From: Corynebacterium minutissimum
Lineage (GTDB): Bacteria; Actinomycetota; Actinomycetes; Mycobacteriales; Mycobacteriaceae
Reading direction: 5' to 3'
Assembly: GCF_000988205.1 (NCBI RefSeq)
Contig: NZ_LAYQ01000001.1
Coordinates: 83,415 to 147,414, forward strand
Length of the DNA stretch: 64,000 bases
The notes below the pieces were generated by a model. The model was given only the letters and a program-made list of their open reading frames with translations. It was not told the origin of the DNA and ran no database searches. The translations under genes were made by a program, and so were the position numbers. The number at the start of each line of letters is the position of its first letter. Within the stretch, counting starts at the first letter, position 1. Positions 30,014 to 38,616 of the stretch are shown here, in pieces.

Positions 30014-30826
30014 TTATCTTCTTCCTTCTAGGGTTCCAGAAAATTCAGGAGCGTGCACGGAAATGGGTATGGGAAAGCGTCGACCGGTGGAGGGATCAGT
30101 CATCTCTAAACACTCAACATGGAAGGTTTCGCGTACGAGTTCAGCGGTCATCACCTCCTCGGTGGCCCCTTCGGCCACAATGCGTCCCTCACGCATGGCT
30201 ACGATTCTATCGGCGTAACGCGCGGCATGGACCATATCGTGGACCACCATGACCACTGTGACCCCGGCGCCATTGAGATCTCGAATCAGATCCAAAATGG
30301 ACAATTGGTGCGCGGGGTCGAGGTAAGTAGTCGGCTCGTCAAGCAAGGTAATTGGCGTTTCTTGGGCCAAAGTCATAGCGAGGAAGACGCGCTGGCGCTG
30401 ACCACCGGAAAGGTCTGCCGCGGGGGCGTCGAGAAGCTCGCTCACCCCAGCACGCGAGGCAGCACGCTCAACCGCTGCATGATCTCCGGCCCGCATCGTC
30501 GCTAGCGCCCCTGTATAGGGATAGCGGCCGTAACCGATGACGTCACGCACTAATACCCCTTCCGGAGCCACGGGATGTTGTGGCAGAAAAGAAACTTCAC
30601 GGGCAAAGGCACGCGAGGAATACTTGCTGATATTTTGGTCCGAGAGGTACACCGCACCTGCGCTGGGCGTAAGTTGGCGGCCCAATGTCTTGAGAAGCGT
30701 CGACTTGCCGCAGCCATTCGGCCCGATCAGAGCGGTTACTTGACCGCTGGATAAGTGAAGATTTACGTCCTTGACCACATCGGGTCCACCGTAGCCCACG
30801 GTTAATCCGCTGCACGTCAGTGTCAT
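30014..30826 (-). CDS. Iron-siderophore ABC transporter ATPase (FecE/FepC type)
   Basis: Cytoplasmic ATPase of 270 residues for the FecCD-type permeases encoded upstream. It starts at ATG 30826 (MTLTCSGLTVGYGG). Walker A is GPNGCGKST, the signature [16 protein letters not shown], Walker B ITLLDEPTTYLD, and the H-loop VMVVHDM. The conserved FLPQHPVAPEGVLVRDVIGYGRYP is characteristic of the siderophore/cobalamin ATPase family. It starts 2 nt after the permease stop, so it is co-transcribed with it. Confidence 0.9.
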   Translation of the reverse strand: MTLTCSGLTVGYGGPDVVKDVNLHLSSGQVTALIGPNGCGKSTLLKTLGRQLTPSAGAVYLSDQNISKYSSRAFAREVSFLPQHPVAPEGVLVRDVIGYGRYPYTGALATMRAGDHAAVERAASRAGVSELLDAPAADLSGGQRQRVFLAMTLAQETPITLLDEPTTYLDPAHQLSILDLIRDLNGAGVTVVMVVHDMVHAARYADRIVAMREGRIVAEGATEEVMTAELVRETFHVECLEMTDPSTGRRFPIPISVHAPEFSGTLEGRR

Positions 30827-30828
30827 GT

Positions 30829-31812
30829 CTAGCCTCCGTTTCGCACTCGGGTCAGTCGAGTCAATAGGAAAATGAAATACGGTGCACCGATCAGCGCGAT
30901 GAGCGCGCCAACGGGGATTTCCGTGGGGGCGAAGGCCCAGCGACCGAGCGTATCGCATGCGGTCACAAGGACCGCGCCGCCTAGGGCTGCCACGGGTATT
31001 TGCCAGCGCAGGTTCGCGCCAACAACCAAGCGAGCAGCATGGGGGACGATGAGTCCGGCGAAGCCCAAGACCCCGGCCGCGGCGACTCCCGCGGCACCGA
31101 GGATGACGGCTAAGGCTACTGCTATTAGGCGCCATATCTTGGTGCTCACGCCGATGCCGGCCATGGTGGAATCATCCAGCGCGAGCATATCCAGGTGTTT
31201 TGCCACCACCATCGCGACGGTTAGGGCGAGAAGGATAAAGGGGGCGACAATGGTGGCATCGCCAAGCGAGCGGGCGTAAAGCGAACCTTTCAACCATGTC
31301 ATGGCCGCTCCTGCCTCTGGGGCAGCCCGCACCAGGAGCAATTCGGTGATGGCGCCCAGCCCAAAAGATACCGCCACCCCGGTAAGCGGCAGGCGCACCG
31401 GATCACTTGCCCCGCGCCCGGCGAGGAGAAGAACCAGCCCAGTTCCAGCCAACGCTCCAATAAAGGCTATGAAAGTCAGCAGGTGGGCCGGCAGGGCGCC
31501 TGATCCCATGAGTACCGCAACGGCCGCGAGTCCGCCGCCGGAGGTAATACCCACCGTATCTGGTGCGGCCAAAGGATTGCGTAGCGCGGACTGCAATAGA
31601 CAGCCAGAGACGGCCATGGCAATACCAGCGCAGATTCCCACCAAGATCCGCGGGGCGCGGTACTTCCAGATGAGCGGCTCTCCGGTAACGAAGGCGGTGA
31701 TCACCTCGCCCGGCGGTTTCATCACCGCACCGACGCCCATGCCGATGATTGCGCTCAACGCCAACGCCAGGATGAGTCCTACTAGCACCCCAACAAATCT
31801 CTTATGCCGCAT
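30829..31812 (-). CDS. Iron-siderophore ABC permease (FecD/FepG type)
   Basis: FecCD-family membrane protein of 327 residues with about ten helices. It starts at ATG 31812 (MRHKRFVGVLVGL), which has the RBS GAGGAGGAAGC. An upstream in-frame ATG at 31833 lies inside the preceding gene. The segment ALRNPLAAPDTVGITSGGGL and the coupling loop GFAGLIVPHAARLVVG are diagnostic. It pairs with the other permease to form the import channel. Confidence 0.9.
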   Translation of the reverse strand: MRHKRFVGVLVGLILALALSAIIGMGVGAVMKPPGEVITAFVTGEPLIWKYRAPRILVGICAGIAMAVSGCLLQSALRNPLAAPDTVGITSGGGLAAVAVLMGSGALPAHLLTFIAFIGALAGTGLVLLLAGRGASDPVRLPLTGVAVSFGLGAITELLLVRAAPEAGAAMTWLKGSLYARSLGDATIVAPFILLALTVAMVVAKHLDMLALDDSTMAGIGVSTKIWRLIAVALAVILGAAGVAAAGVLGFAGLIVPHAARLVVGANLRWQIPVAALGGAVLVTACDTLGRWAFAPTEIPVGALIALIGAPYFIFLLTRLTRVRNGG

Positions 31813-32763
31813 GCTTCCTCCTCCCCAGCGCATGGACGGCCCACAACACTAATGGCATGCCAGCCAAAGAAGTCACGATGCCCACTGGGGTCTCGGCTGG
31901 CGCCCAGATTGCCTGGCCAACCGAATCGGCCACCAAAAGCACCGCTGCTCCAACAATTCCAGCCACGCACAGCCCCATGCGGTGGTGTGAGCCGCACACC
32001 CGCCACGCTACGGCCGCGGCCATCAACCCCAAGAAGCCAATCGGCCCAGTTGCAGCTACGGCCGGAGCAATAAGCACTACCGCCGCCACAATGGCTGCCA
32101 ACCGAATGCGCTCCGGCTTCGCGCCGACAGCACCAGCCACGGCATCGCCTGCTACGAGCAAGTCCAGCGTTTTTGCACCGACTAAGGTCAAGGGAACCAC
32201 GACCAGCACGGCAATCAGCGCCGGCATGATACCGCTTAGGCGCACACCGGCAAGCCGACCAGAAAGCCATGACATCACCGTAGCCAGTTGAGCTTCATCT
32301 ACTACCAAGAAAATGGAGGTCAATGCGCTACACAGCGCGGAAACAGCAACGCCAACGAGTACCATGCGCTGGATCGCACCGCTCTTACCGACGCCACCGT
32401 CACCCCCACAGCAATCCCCGCACCCAACAGCGCACCGGGCAACTGGTCAACACTCGAGGTTTCGCTTCCTATAAACATTGCTGTTGCGACTGCGCCGAGT
32501 GCCGCACCGGAGTTCACACCAGTGATGGACGGATCGGCTAGCGGATTCGCAGTTGCCGTCCGCAGCAATAACCCGCCTACCCCTAATGCGATACCGACGA
32601 CCGTGGTGGCAAGGAGACGGTCAAAGGCCACGCTATGCAGCTCTTCTTCCAGCCACGGGGTATCAGCTGGCACCTGAACATGGCGAAGCCGCCACCACCA
32701 CACGAAGGCGACGGCAGCGGTTGCAAGGACCAGGCAGGCGCTGGTTTTAGTTCGAGGTGCCAC
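31802..32763 (-). CDS. Iron-siderophore ABC permease (FecC/FepD type, one frameshift)
   Basis: Second FecCD-family subunit. Residues from 32763 read MAPRTKTSACLVLATAAVAF and the family block LRTATANPLADPSITGVNSG. The frame fails near 32385. The rest (RMVLVGVAVSALCSAL, GFLGLMAAAVAWRVCG) continues in the next frame to 31802. One G restored there (TCG-GGT) gives one protein of about 320 residues. Loop residues that normally read GL-x-x-P-H-x-x-R appear as GLMAAAVAW, a departure worth noting. The start overlaps the binding-protein stop. Confidence 0.85.
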
Positions 32764-33554
32764 TACTCTTCGGCGGCGATGATGTCATCGAGCATATGCT
32801 CGGCGGAAAGCGGCCCGCGGGCGCGCGACCAGATATCTTGGTCCACCTCTACGATGTCGCCGCTACCCTTGGCATAGGGCGTCTTTTTAAACGCATCGAC
32901 GTCCTTGTACATAAAGACTAGGTCAGCCTTCATACCAGGGAGCTTATCGCCGGTCAGTTCCGCTACATCAGTCTTAGATTCGATGGATGACTTCTCACCT
33001 TCGAAGGCATAGTCATAGCCCACCTCACTTAGTAGCGACTGGGGGAAGGAAGGGTTGACCCAGGTATAGAGCATCTCACTGGACCAGCCAGCCACGACCG
33101 CACGACTCCCCGGCTTTACCGCGTCCTTGGTATGAGCAATCTTGTCCTCGATGCGCTGACGGACTTCTTTGGCCTTTTCCTCTTTACCTAGCTTGGCCGC
33201 GATCTCATCCATCGAGTCCAGCACGTCCAAGTAAGTCTCATCTGGGTAGGATTCGGTCTGCCCAATCTCTTCCAACTGCGGCATGATATCGGCTTGACGG
33301 GTAGGGCTAGCCAGGATCAGATCCGGCTCCAAGGACTGGATAACCTCTAGATTCGGCTGCTTGGCCTGGCCCACAGAGGTCGCTTGACCCAGCTGCCCTT
33401 TCAAAGTGGTCGGTGCCTCCGACTTACCGATTTCCACGATTCCCACTGGGTCCACATCGAGGGCCTTGAGAATTTCCTCGTAGCGCCAATCAAGCGCCAC
33501 AACTCGCTCGATCTTCTTTTCTCCGTTTTGGGGTTGCCCGCAAATCGTGGACAC
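32763..33554 (-). pseudogene. Siderophore-binding protein gene, 5' end removed by an IS3 insertion
   Basis: The remaining frame encodes the mature body of a FepB/CeuE-type binding protein: KIERVVALDWRYEEILKAL, LEPDLILASP and AVVAGWSSEMLYTW. It runs to 32763 and overlaps the permease start. Signal peptide and lipobox are missing. The coding sequence runs into the IS terminus, which supplies a chance GTG (33554). Without export the protein cannot deliver substrate, so the adjacent FecCDE importer probably lacks its own receptor unless another binding protein serves it. Confidence 0.85.
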
Positions 33555-33574
33555 GTAGTGGAGCTACCTAGTGG

Positions 33575-34474
33575 TTAGGCAGCTATTTCTTTTCTGCTGT
33601 TGATTGCGCCGGCGTGGTTCTCGAAGTCGACGGGGCTGACCATTCCGAGTGCAGAGTGCCGGCGCCGACGGTTGTAGACGACTTCAATCCAGTAGGCAAC
33701 GGCCTTGCGTGCAGCATCACGGGTAGGCCATCGCTTACGGTCGTAGAATTCAGTCTTTAGCGTCGACCAGAACGACTCAGCCATCGCGTTATCGAAGCAC
33801 ACACCAGTACGCCCCACAGACTGGGCAATGCCCAGTCTGCTGCAGACTTCCCAGAGCTTCTCACTGGTAAATTGCGTTCCGCGGTCAGCGTGAAACACCA
33901 GCCCATCAGGAACATCACCGCGCAGTGTATGCGCCATCCGCAGGGCCCGTTCGACCAGGTGTGTGTCTTGAACGCTATCCATAGCCCAGCCCAGCACTCT
34001 GCGGGAATGACCGTCGCGGACCGCGCACAAATACAACCAGCCCTCACCGGTGCGCAAGTAGGTAATATCCGACATCCACACCCGGTTGAGCTCACCAGTA
34101 TCAAACATGCGCTTGACCAGGTCAGGAAGACTCGACTTACGCTTGGCTTGGATTGTAGTCACCGGGACAAAGGCACGCGGTGAAATCCCTTCAATGCCCA
34201 TCATGCGCATCCGCTTCGCCACAGTCTTACGGTTAAGCGAAATGTGGTAGCGCTCGGCAAGCTCTGCGGTGATCCGAGGAGCACCATAAACCTCATCGGA
34301 GTCTTTCCAAATCTGATGAATCTTACGGTCAACATCATCGTAAAATGCTGCCCGATCATCCTTTCCGGATAGTCGTTTCTGCTGCACATGGGCCCATTTG
34401 TAGTATCCAGACCGAGACACTTTTAATAGCCGTGCCATGCGTTTGATGCTGTAGTTTGCCTTCTCCTGCTGCAT
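33575..34474 (-). CDS. IS3-family transposase OrfB (DDE integrase domain)
   Basis: Catalytic part of the transposase, 299 residues. An HTH_21 region comes first (MARLLKVSRSGYYKWAH), then the rve/DDE core: WMSDITYLRTGEGWLYL (Asp), HADRGTQFTS (Asp) and CFDNAMAESFWSTLK (Glu). The ending NRRRRHSALGMVSPVDFE is typical. It starts one base into the stop of OrfA (TAATG), and a -1 frameshift could also give the fused OrfAB. It looks intact, so the element may be active. Confidence 0.95.
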   Translation of the reverse strand: MQQEKANYSIKRMARLLKVSRSGYYKWAHVQQKRLSGKDDRAAFYDDVDRKIHQIWKDSDEVYGAPRITAELAERYHISLNRKTVAKRMRMMGIEGISPRAFVPVTTIQAKRKSSLPDLVKRMFDTGELNRVWMSDITYLRTGEGWLYLCAVRDGHSRRVLGWAMDSVQDTHLVERALRMAHTLRGDVPDGLVFHADRGTQFTSEKLWEVCSRLGIAQSVGRTGVCFDNAMAESFWSTLKTEFYDRKRWPTRDAARKAVAYWIEVVYNRRRRHSALGMVSPVDFENHAGAINSRKEIAA

Positions 34475-34791
34475 TAGTTCGAACTTTTCTGCTCGCGTTG
34501 CTTCGCGGCGAAGAAGGCTGTCGCTTTTGACAAAAACTCGTTATCCATCTTTGCTTCAGCCAGCTCTCGGCGCAGACGAGCATTCTCAGCACGAAGATCA
34601 GCCTCACTCATCCCATCCGAGGCTCCTCGGCGTTCACGCTCGAGTTTGACCCACCGGCCTAAAAGCCCGGCGGAAACACCGATTTCCTTAGCCACATGAG
34701 CGATCGGTCGCTCTGACTCGATTACCAGGTTCGCGGCTTCACGCCGGTACTCAGGCGTGTACTTCTTGCGCTGTTGACTCACAATGAACAT
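34474..34791 (-). CDS. IS3-family transposase OrfA (helix-turn-helix)
   Basis: DNA-binding subunit of 105 residues. The HTH_8/HTH_28 type region spans YRREAANLVIESERPIAHVA and KEIGVSAGLLGRWVK. A leucine-zipper-like coiled coil follows (ENARLRRELAEAKMDNEFL), typical of OrfA partners in IS3. Confidence 0.94.
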   Translation of the reverse strand: MFIVSQQRKKYTPEYRREAANLVIESERPIAHVAKEIGVSAGLLGRWVKLERERRGASDGMSEADLRAENARLRRELAEAKMDNEFLSKATAFFAAKQREQKSSN

Positions 34792-34859
34792 CCTCTCCTA
34801 CGGACACAAGATCCGTACAAATAGGGTGTCCACTAAACGAGGGTAACCTCACAGCACAA

Positions 34860-34907
34860 AGAAGGTTCGTTTGCCCCCAAACAAACCTTCTCACTAATGC
34901 CTTCTGA
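34860..34907. repeat. Hairpin followed by the motif ACTAATGCCTTCTGA
   Basis: Arms AGAAGGTTCGTTTG (34860-34873) and CAAACAAACCTTCT (34878-34891) pair with one mismatch around CCCC. The 15-mer ACTAATGCCTTCTGA (34893-34907) follows. The same 15-mer follows another hairpin at 43868-43882. It may be an intergenic repeat family or a terminator with a conserved flank. Confidence 0.55.
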
Positions 34908-34948
34908 GCAGAACCATCTTCGACCGCTCACGACGGTTCCAACAGAGG

Positions 34949-34980
34949 CCTCCCCACCAGGACTCGAACCTAGAATGACC
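34949..34980 (-). other. 3' end of a tRNA (tRNA-Gln-like), possible attachment-site remnant
   Basis: On the minus strand the bases read GGTCATTCTAGGTTCGAGTC and then CTGGTGGGGAGG. This gives a full T arm (CTAGG-TTCGAGT-CCTGG) and the 3' acceptor strand. The GTCATTCTAGGTTCGAG block resembles actinobacterial tRNA-Gln. No D arm, anticodon arm or 5' acceptor can be found upstream, so only the 3' third is present. Such pieces are commonly left where integrative elements enter tRNA genes. Confidence 0.5.
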
Positions 34981-35031
34981 GCGATAGTGGGAAAAGATGG
35001 GCACGGTGGAATATGGGGCCACTTCGAAACG

Positions 35032-36207
35032 CTACTTGTAGGCCGAGAAACCGGTAATCTTCTTGCCCATAATCAGGGATTGCACGGTATCGGTTCCTTC
35101 GTAGGTGTGCATGGCCTCGATGTCGGCGAAGTGGCGCGCGATGTCATTTTCCAGCAGGATGCCCACTCCACCGAGCATGTCGCGGGCGTCGGCGGCGATG
35201 CGACGCGCGGCACGCGTGTTGTGCAGCTTCGCCGCCGAGGCCTGCTCCGGGGCCAAGGTCCCCGCAGTTTCGCGCAAAGAGACCTCACGGCAGGTCAGCA
35301 TCATTTGGCTCAAATCGAGCACCATATTGGCCAAGCGCTGCTGAATAATCTGCGCCTTCGCCAACTCCCGACCAAATTGCACACGCTCCAGCACGTACGA
35401 GCGAGCAATCTCATAGCAGGCCACCGCCGAGCCCAGCGCCATCCAGGACACACCAATGCGGGTAGCAGTCAGCACGCGGGAAACATCCTTGAAGCTGCGG
35501 CAGCCCGGCAGTTGGTTGGCGGCGGGGATGCGGCAGTCGGTCAACGTAATGTGTGCCTGGTGGATAGCACGAAGAGACAGCTTGCCTTCGATAACGGAAG
35601 CCGAGTAGCCGGGTGCGTCCTGCGGGACGATGAAACCGCCAACATTGCCGTCCTCCATGCGCGCATAAATGATCGTGATTCCGCCGGAAGCGCCATTGCC
35701 GATCCACTTCTTCTCGCCATTAAGCACCCATTCATCGCCGTCGCGCACCGCGGTGGTCTCCAAAGCAATTGAGTCCGAACCGTGAGCCGGTTCCGTCAGC
35801 CCGAAGGCACCAAGCAAAGAACACGAAGCCATCTGCGGCAAATACAAGGCCCGCTGTTCCGGAGAACCCAACATCGAAATTGAGCGCATGGCCAGCCCAG
35901 CCTGCACCGCAATCACCGTTCCCATCGAGGCATCCGCGCGCGTGACCTCCATGAGTGCCAAGCCAGCACCAAGCGTGGACATCTGTTCATGGCCTTCCAC
36001 CGCGAGGCCATCCGTCATCACGTCTAAGTCACCCAAGCGCTGAACCAAGTCCAGCGGGTACTCCGCGGCCTGCCAGTGCTGGTTGATCACCGGGGCGGAG
36101 TACTCGCGAAAACGAGCAGCTCGCTTCCACCCCGCAGCATCGGACTCAGAGAGGTTGTCAAAAACACCCAAGAAATCAGTGGTGGACTCAAAGAGGTTGT
36201 GAGACAT
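35032..36207 (-). CDS. Acyl-CoA dehydrogenase (glutaryl-CoA dehydrogenase-like)
   Basis: FAD enzyme of 391 residues that oxidises an acyl-CoA. The first family signature appears as GAFGLTEPAHGSDS, and the flavin-binding segment as WIGNGASGGITII. The C-terminal block is GGVGILLENDIARHFADIEA, with the catalytic-Glu region MHTYEGTDTVQSLIMGKKITG. The Y-E-G-T ending and overall pattern are closest to the glutaryl-CoA dehydrogenase branch, but no other pathway gene is nearby. A TetR regulator is divergently placed 223 nt away and probably controls it. Confidence 0.88.
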   Translation of the reverse strand: MSHNLFESTTDFLGVFDNLSESDAAGWKRAARFREYSAPVINQHWQAAEYPLDLVQRLGDLDVMTDGLAVEGHEQMSTLGAGLALMEVTRADASMGTVIAVQAGLAMRSISMLGSPEQRALYLPQMASCSLLGAFGLTEPAHGSDSIALETTAVRDGDEWVLNGEKKWIGNGASGGITIIYARMEDGNVGGFIVPQDAPGYSASVIEGKLSLRAIHQAHITLTDCRIPAANQLPGCRSFKDVSRVLTATRIGVSWMALGSAVACYEIARSYVLERVQFGRELAKAQIIQQRLANMVLDLSQMMLTCREVSLRETAGTLAPEQASAAKLHNTRAARRIAADARDMLGGVGILLENDIARHFADIEAMHTYEGTDTVQSLIMGKKITGFSAYK

Positions 36208-36271
36208 GGTGAGTTCTCCAATAAACAGGCAATACGAATGGCTATTAGCCTAATTGTGACCTGACTCTCCA

Positions 36272-36282
36272 TTGACTGTCAA
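36272..36282. promoter_or_regulatory. Candidate TetR operator between the acyl-CoA dehydrogenase and regulator genes
   Basis: TTGAC-T-GTCAA is a small perfect dyad in the middle of the 223-nt divergent promoter region. Additional TGTGAC/GTCAAG-like half sites surround it. A binding site for the adjacent TetR protein is plausible by position only. Confidence 0.35.
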
Positions 36283-36430
36283 GTGCCTCACACATAACGT
36301 GACACGACCACACACAACGCGGCATGACCACGCAAGGACAGTCACCAGACAAACCAGCCCCCAACCGTCCCCCACACCCCACGTCGCAGGTACACTAACC
36401 ACCATTAGCTCATTGAGGAGGACGCCCACC

Positions 36431-36988
36431 ATGGCCAACCAGAGACGCCGCGACCAAATCGCCGCCGCCGCACTCGACCTCTTTGACCAGCGCGGCTACC
36501 ACGCCACCGGCATGGAGGACATCGCCAAGGCCGTCGGCATGCGCGCCTCCAGCCTGTACAACCACTACTCCTCCAAACAGGAGCTCCTCGCTGAAGTCAC
36601 CATCACCGCCATGGAGGATCTCCTCCGCGCCAACGCCGCCTGCCTCGCCGGGCTCAGCGATCCCCGCGACAAGCTCGTCGCCACCATGAAAGCCCATGTC
36701 ATCTACCATGCCACCCATGCTCGGCGCGTCCGCGTGGTCAACAACGAGCTCACTAACCTCGAAGAGCCCCACAAGTCCGTCGTCCTGCAGCTGCGCCGTG
36801 ACTATGTCGCGCGCTGGATGGCCGTGGTCAACGAGGGTGACTTCCATGCGGAGAACCTCAAAATCGCCTGCTGGGCGCTCATCGATATGGGCATCGGTGT
36901 GGCCCAATGGTTTAGCCCCGACGGGGATTACACCGCCGAGGCTTTAGGTGACATGTACGGCCAGTTCGCCCTGCGCCAACTTACCTAG
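36431..36988 (+). CDS. TetR-family transcriptional regulator
   Basis: DNA-binding repressor of 185 residues. The start is ATG 36431 (MANQRRRDQIAAAALDLF) with GAGGAGG upstream. A longer in-frame reading to 36272 lacks an RBS. The HTH is GYHATGMEDIAKAVGMRASS followed by LYNHYSSKQELL. The ligand domain resembles the TetR_C_33/KstR2-type regulators of acyl-CoA metabolism, consistent with the divergent acyl-CoA dehydrogenase. It ends 4 nt inside the convergent gene. Confidence 0.88.
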   Translation: MANQRRRDQIAAAALDLFDQRGYHATGMEDIAKAVGMRASSLYNHYSSKQELLAEVTITAMEDLLRANAACLAGLSDPRDKLVATMKAHVIYHATHARRVRVVNNELTNLEEPHKSVVLQLRRDYVARWMAVVNEGDFHAENLKIACWALIDMGIGVAQWFSPDGDYTAEALGDMYGQFALRQLT

Positions 36989-38034
36989 GGCGCACAACCA
37001 ATCTGCTGCTCTTCCTCACGCCCATCCGGGTACTGCACGCGCACGCGGGAGTAGACCTCGGCGTGGTAGCCGCAGGCCACGCGCTTATCGACGACCACCT
37101 TGACCCGATCCTCGCTAAACTCGCCCTCCGCGCAGTTGGGATCACAGTTGTTCTCGATAGCCACGCCGTCTGCCTCCGCGGCATCCGCACCCCAGTGCTG
37201 CCATTCAAGCTGGTTGACCAAGTAGTTATTATCCGCACAGGCCAGCGAGATGCGGTCCGGGCCCTCCAGGCCCGTGACGGAGACACAGTCCAAAATGGCC
37301 GTGGCATCGATGGTGGTTTCCACGTCTGGGCCTACGAGTCCAACCACGCGCACCAACTGGCCGGTGGCGGGCAGGACGGAGAAGGAGACGCGGTCGGAAT
37401 CGCGAATCACGGTGACCAGCTGGTCCTCGCCTTCGCCCTCAACGGTGCCGACCTCATTGCCATCCGCCTCCGCCAGCATGTCATAGGCGATCTTCTGCTG
37501 CTCGCTACTCAGGCCCGGCTGGAGCAGCAGCTCCAGCGCGCCTAGCGCGCGATTCGGGGCGGAATCCGCCAGCTTCTCCAACCCGGCGCGATCGGTCGCA
37601 ACGACGAGGTCTTCTGGGTTGATGGAGGGCTGCGGATCGAAGCCTGGCACCTCGCCCTGTGAGGAAACCTCCACGGCACCGCCAGCATCCACCGCATATT
37701 CGGTGATCGCCGTAGCATCGCCAAGCGTATCGACGCGCTTCATGTATTCCTTCGCGGTCACGCCTTTATCCACGGCATCGGGCTGGGTAGCTGCAGCTTC
37801 GCCGGCCTGGGTCAGAATCTCCGCAGCCGAGGCGACGGGTTCCGAGTTATTGAGCAGCGGGAAGGCACCGCCGATGAGCGCGAGCACCGCGACGGACGCC
37901 GCCGCAATGGTCCACGTGGGGCGGCCCTTCGTGATCTTTACGAGGGTGTCTTCGGAGCGGGTGAGGGAGGCGTCGTCAAGCGCGGTGTCGGGAACGGGGT
38001 TGGCGGCGCGGAGTTTGTCGAGAGAGTTAGACAT
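36985..38034 (-). CDS. Membrane-anchored partner of the ECF sigma factor (CU044_5270-like)
   Basis: Protein of 349 residues with a short cytoplasmic N-terminus of about 40 residues, one membrane helix (WTIAAASVAVLALIGGAFPL) and a long extracytoplasmic part. That part has four or more Cys (DCVSVTG, LACADN, CDPNCAEG, ACGYH, QIGCAP) likely to form disulfides. The gene overlaps the sigma factor by 8 nt, the usual arrangement for a membrane anti-sigma or signal-sensing protein. No canonical zinc anti-sigma motif (HxxxCxxC) is seen, so the anti-sigma role rests on gene order. Confidence 0.65.
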   Translation of the reverse strand: MSNSLDKLRAANPVPDTALDDASLTRSEDTLVKITKGRPTWTIAAASVAVLALIGGAFPLLNNSEPVASAAEILTQAGEAAATQPDAVDKGVTAKEYMKRVDTLGDATAITEYAVDAGGAVEVSSQGEVPGFDPQPSINPEDLVVATDRAGLEKLADSAPNRALGALELLLQPGLSSEQQKIAYDMLAEADGNEVGTVEGEGEDQLVTVIRDSDRVSFSVLPATGQLVRVVGLVGPDVETTIDATAILDCVSVTGLEGPDRISLACADNNYLVNQLEWQHWGADAAEADGVAIENNCDPNCAEGEFSEDRVKVVVDKRVACGYHAEVYSRVRVQYPDGREEEQQIGCAP

Positions 38035-38521
38035 CGGTTTCTCCTGTGAGTTCGGAAAGGTGGGTGCGTGCGCGGTGCAGGCGAACGCGCACGTTGTTGC
38101 GGGAAATGCCGAGGACCTCGGCGATATCGGGATGGTCGAGCCCCTCCCAGGCGTGGAGAGTGAGAATTTCGCGCTCAGCGTGCGATAGCTGCATCAGCGC
38201 GCGCGTGATGTCGAGATTGGCATCGACAGCGTCATAGCCGGCGTAAGACTCCAGTTCATGATCGTCGAGGTTCTCCGTCTCCCGGCGGGTGCGGTAGAAC
38301 TCGCGCATCACGTTGCGGGCAATGCCATACAGCCAAGGCAGCGGCGTGCCGCGCAACGAGTCGAAGCCGGCCCACGCCCGCTCGAAAACGTCGGCTGCCA
38401 GCTCTTCGGCGTGGCTCGGTGGGACGCGGCGGCGCAGGTAGGCCAGCACCGCCGGGTAATGCTCGCGGAACAGGCGGGAGAATTCCCGCTTGCGCGAACC
38501 AGGCAAGGTAAGGACAGACAC
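38027..38521 (-). CDS. RNA polymerase ECF sigma factor
   Basis: Alternative sigma factor of 164 residues. Region 2 is FREHYPAVLAYLRRRVPPSH with the -10 recognition stretch EELAADVFERAWAGFDSL. Region 4 is LTLHAWEGLDHPDIAEVLGI followed by SRNNVRVRLHRARTHL. The start MSVLTLPGSRKREFSRLF gives the normal length. The downstream overlapping membrane protein is likely its signal-responsive regulator. The regulon is not evident from the window. Confidence 0.88.
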   Translation of the reverse strand: MSVLTLPGSRKREFSRLFREHYPAVLAYLRRRVPPSHAEELAADVFERAWAGFDSLRGTPLPWLYGIARNVMREFYRTRRETENLDDHELESYAGYDAVDANLDITRALMQLSHAEREILTLHAWEGLDHPDIAEVLGISRNNVRVRLHRARTHLSELTGETDV

Positions 38522-38616
38522 TAATTAACTCCAGATTCCTATCGGGCTCACTAGGTATGTTGCACCAGACGCCCGAGCGTTACAGTGGAGCTACAAAATG
38601 GTTTACTAGTAGGGCT

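Larger units (their letters stand above)
33547..34833 (-). mobile_element. IS3-family insertion sequence
   Basis: About 1.29 kb bounded by GTGGACAC (33547-33554) and its inverted copy GTGTCCAC (34826-34833), enclosing two overlapping genes of the IS3 type. The flanks (AAATC on one side, TAAAC on the other) show no target-site duplication. The DNA beyond the right end also does not carry the lost 5' end of the interrupted gene. The element therefore seems to have taken part in a deletion or recombination after it inserted. Confidence 0.88.

Noticed and set aside
34949..35031. Complete tRNA gene on the minus strand
   Set aside because: No anticodon arm, D arm or 5' acceptor strand can be formed from the preceding bases; only the 3' part is present.
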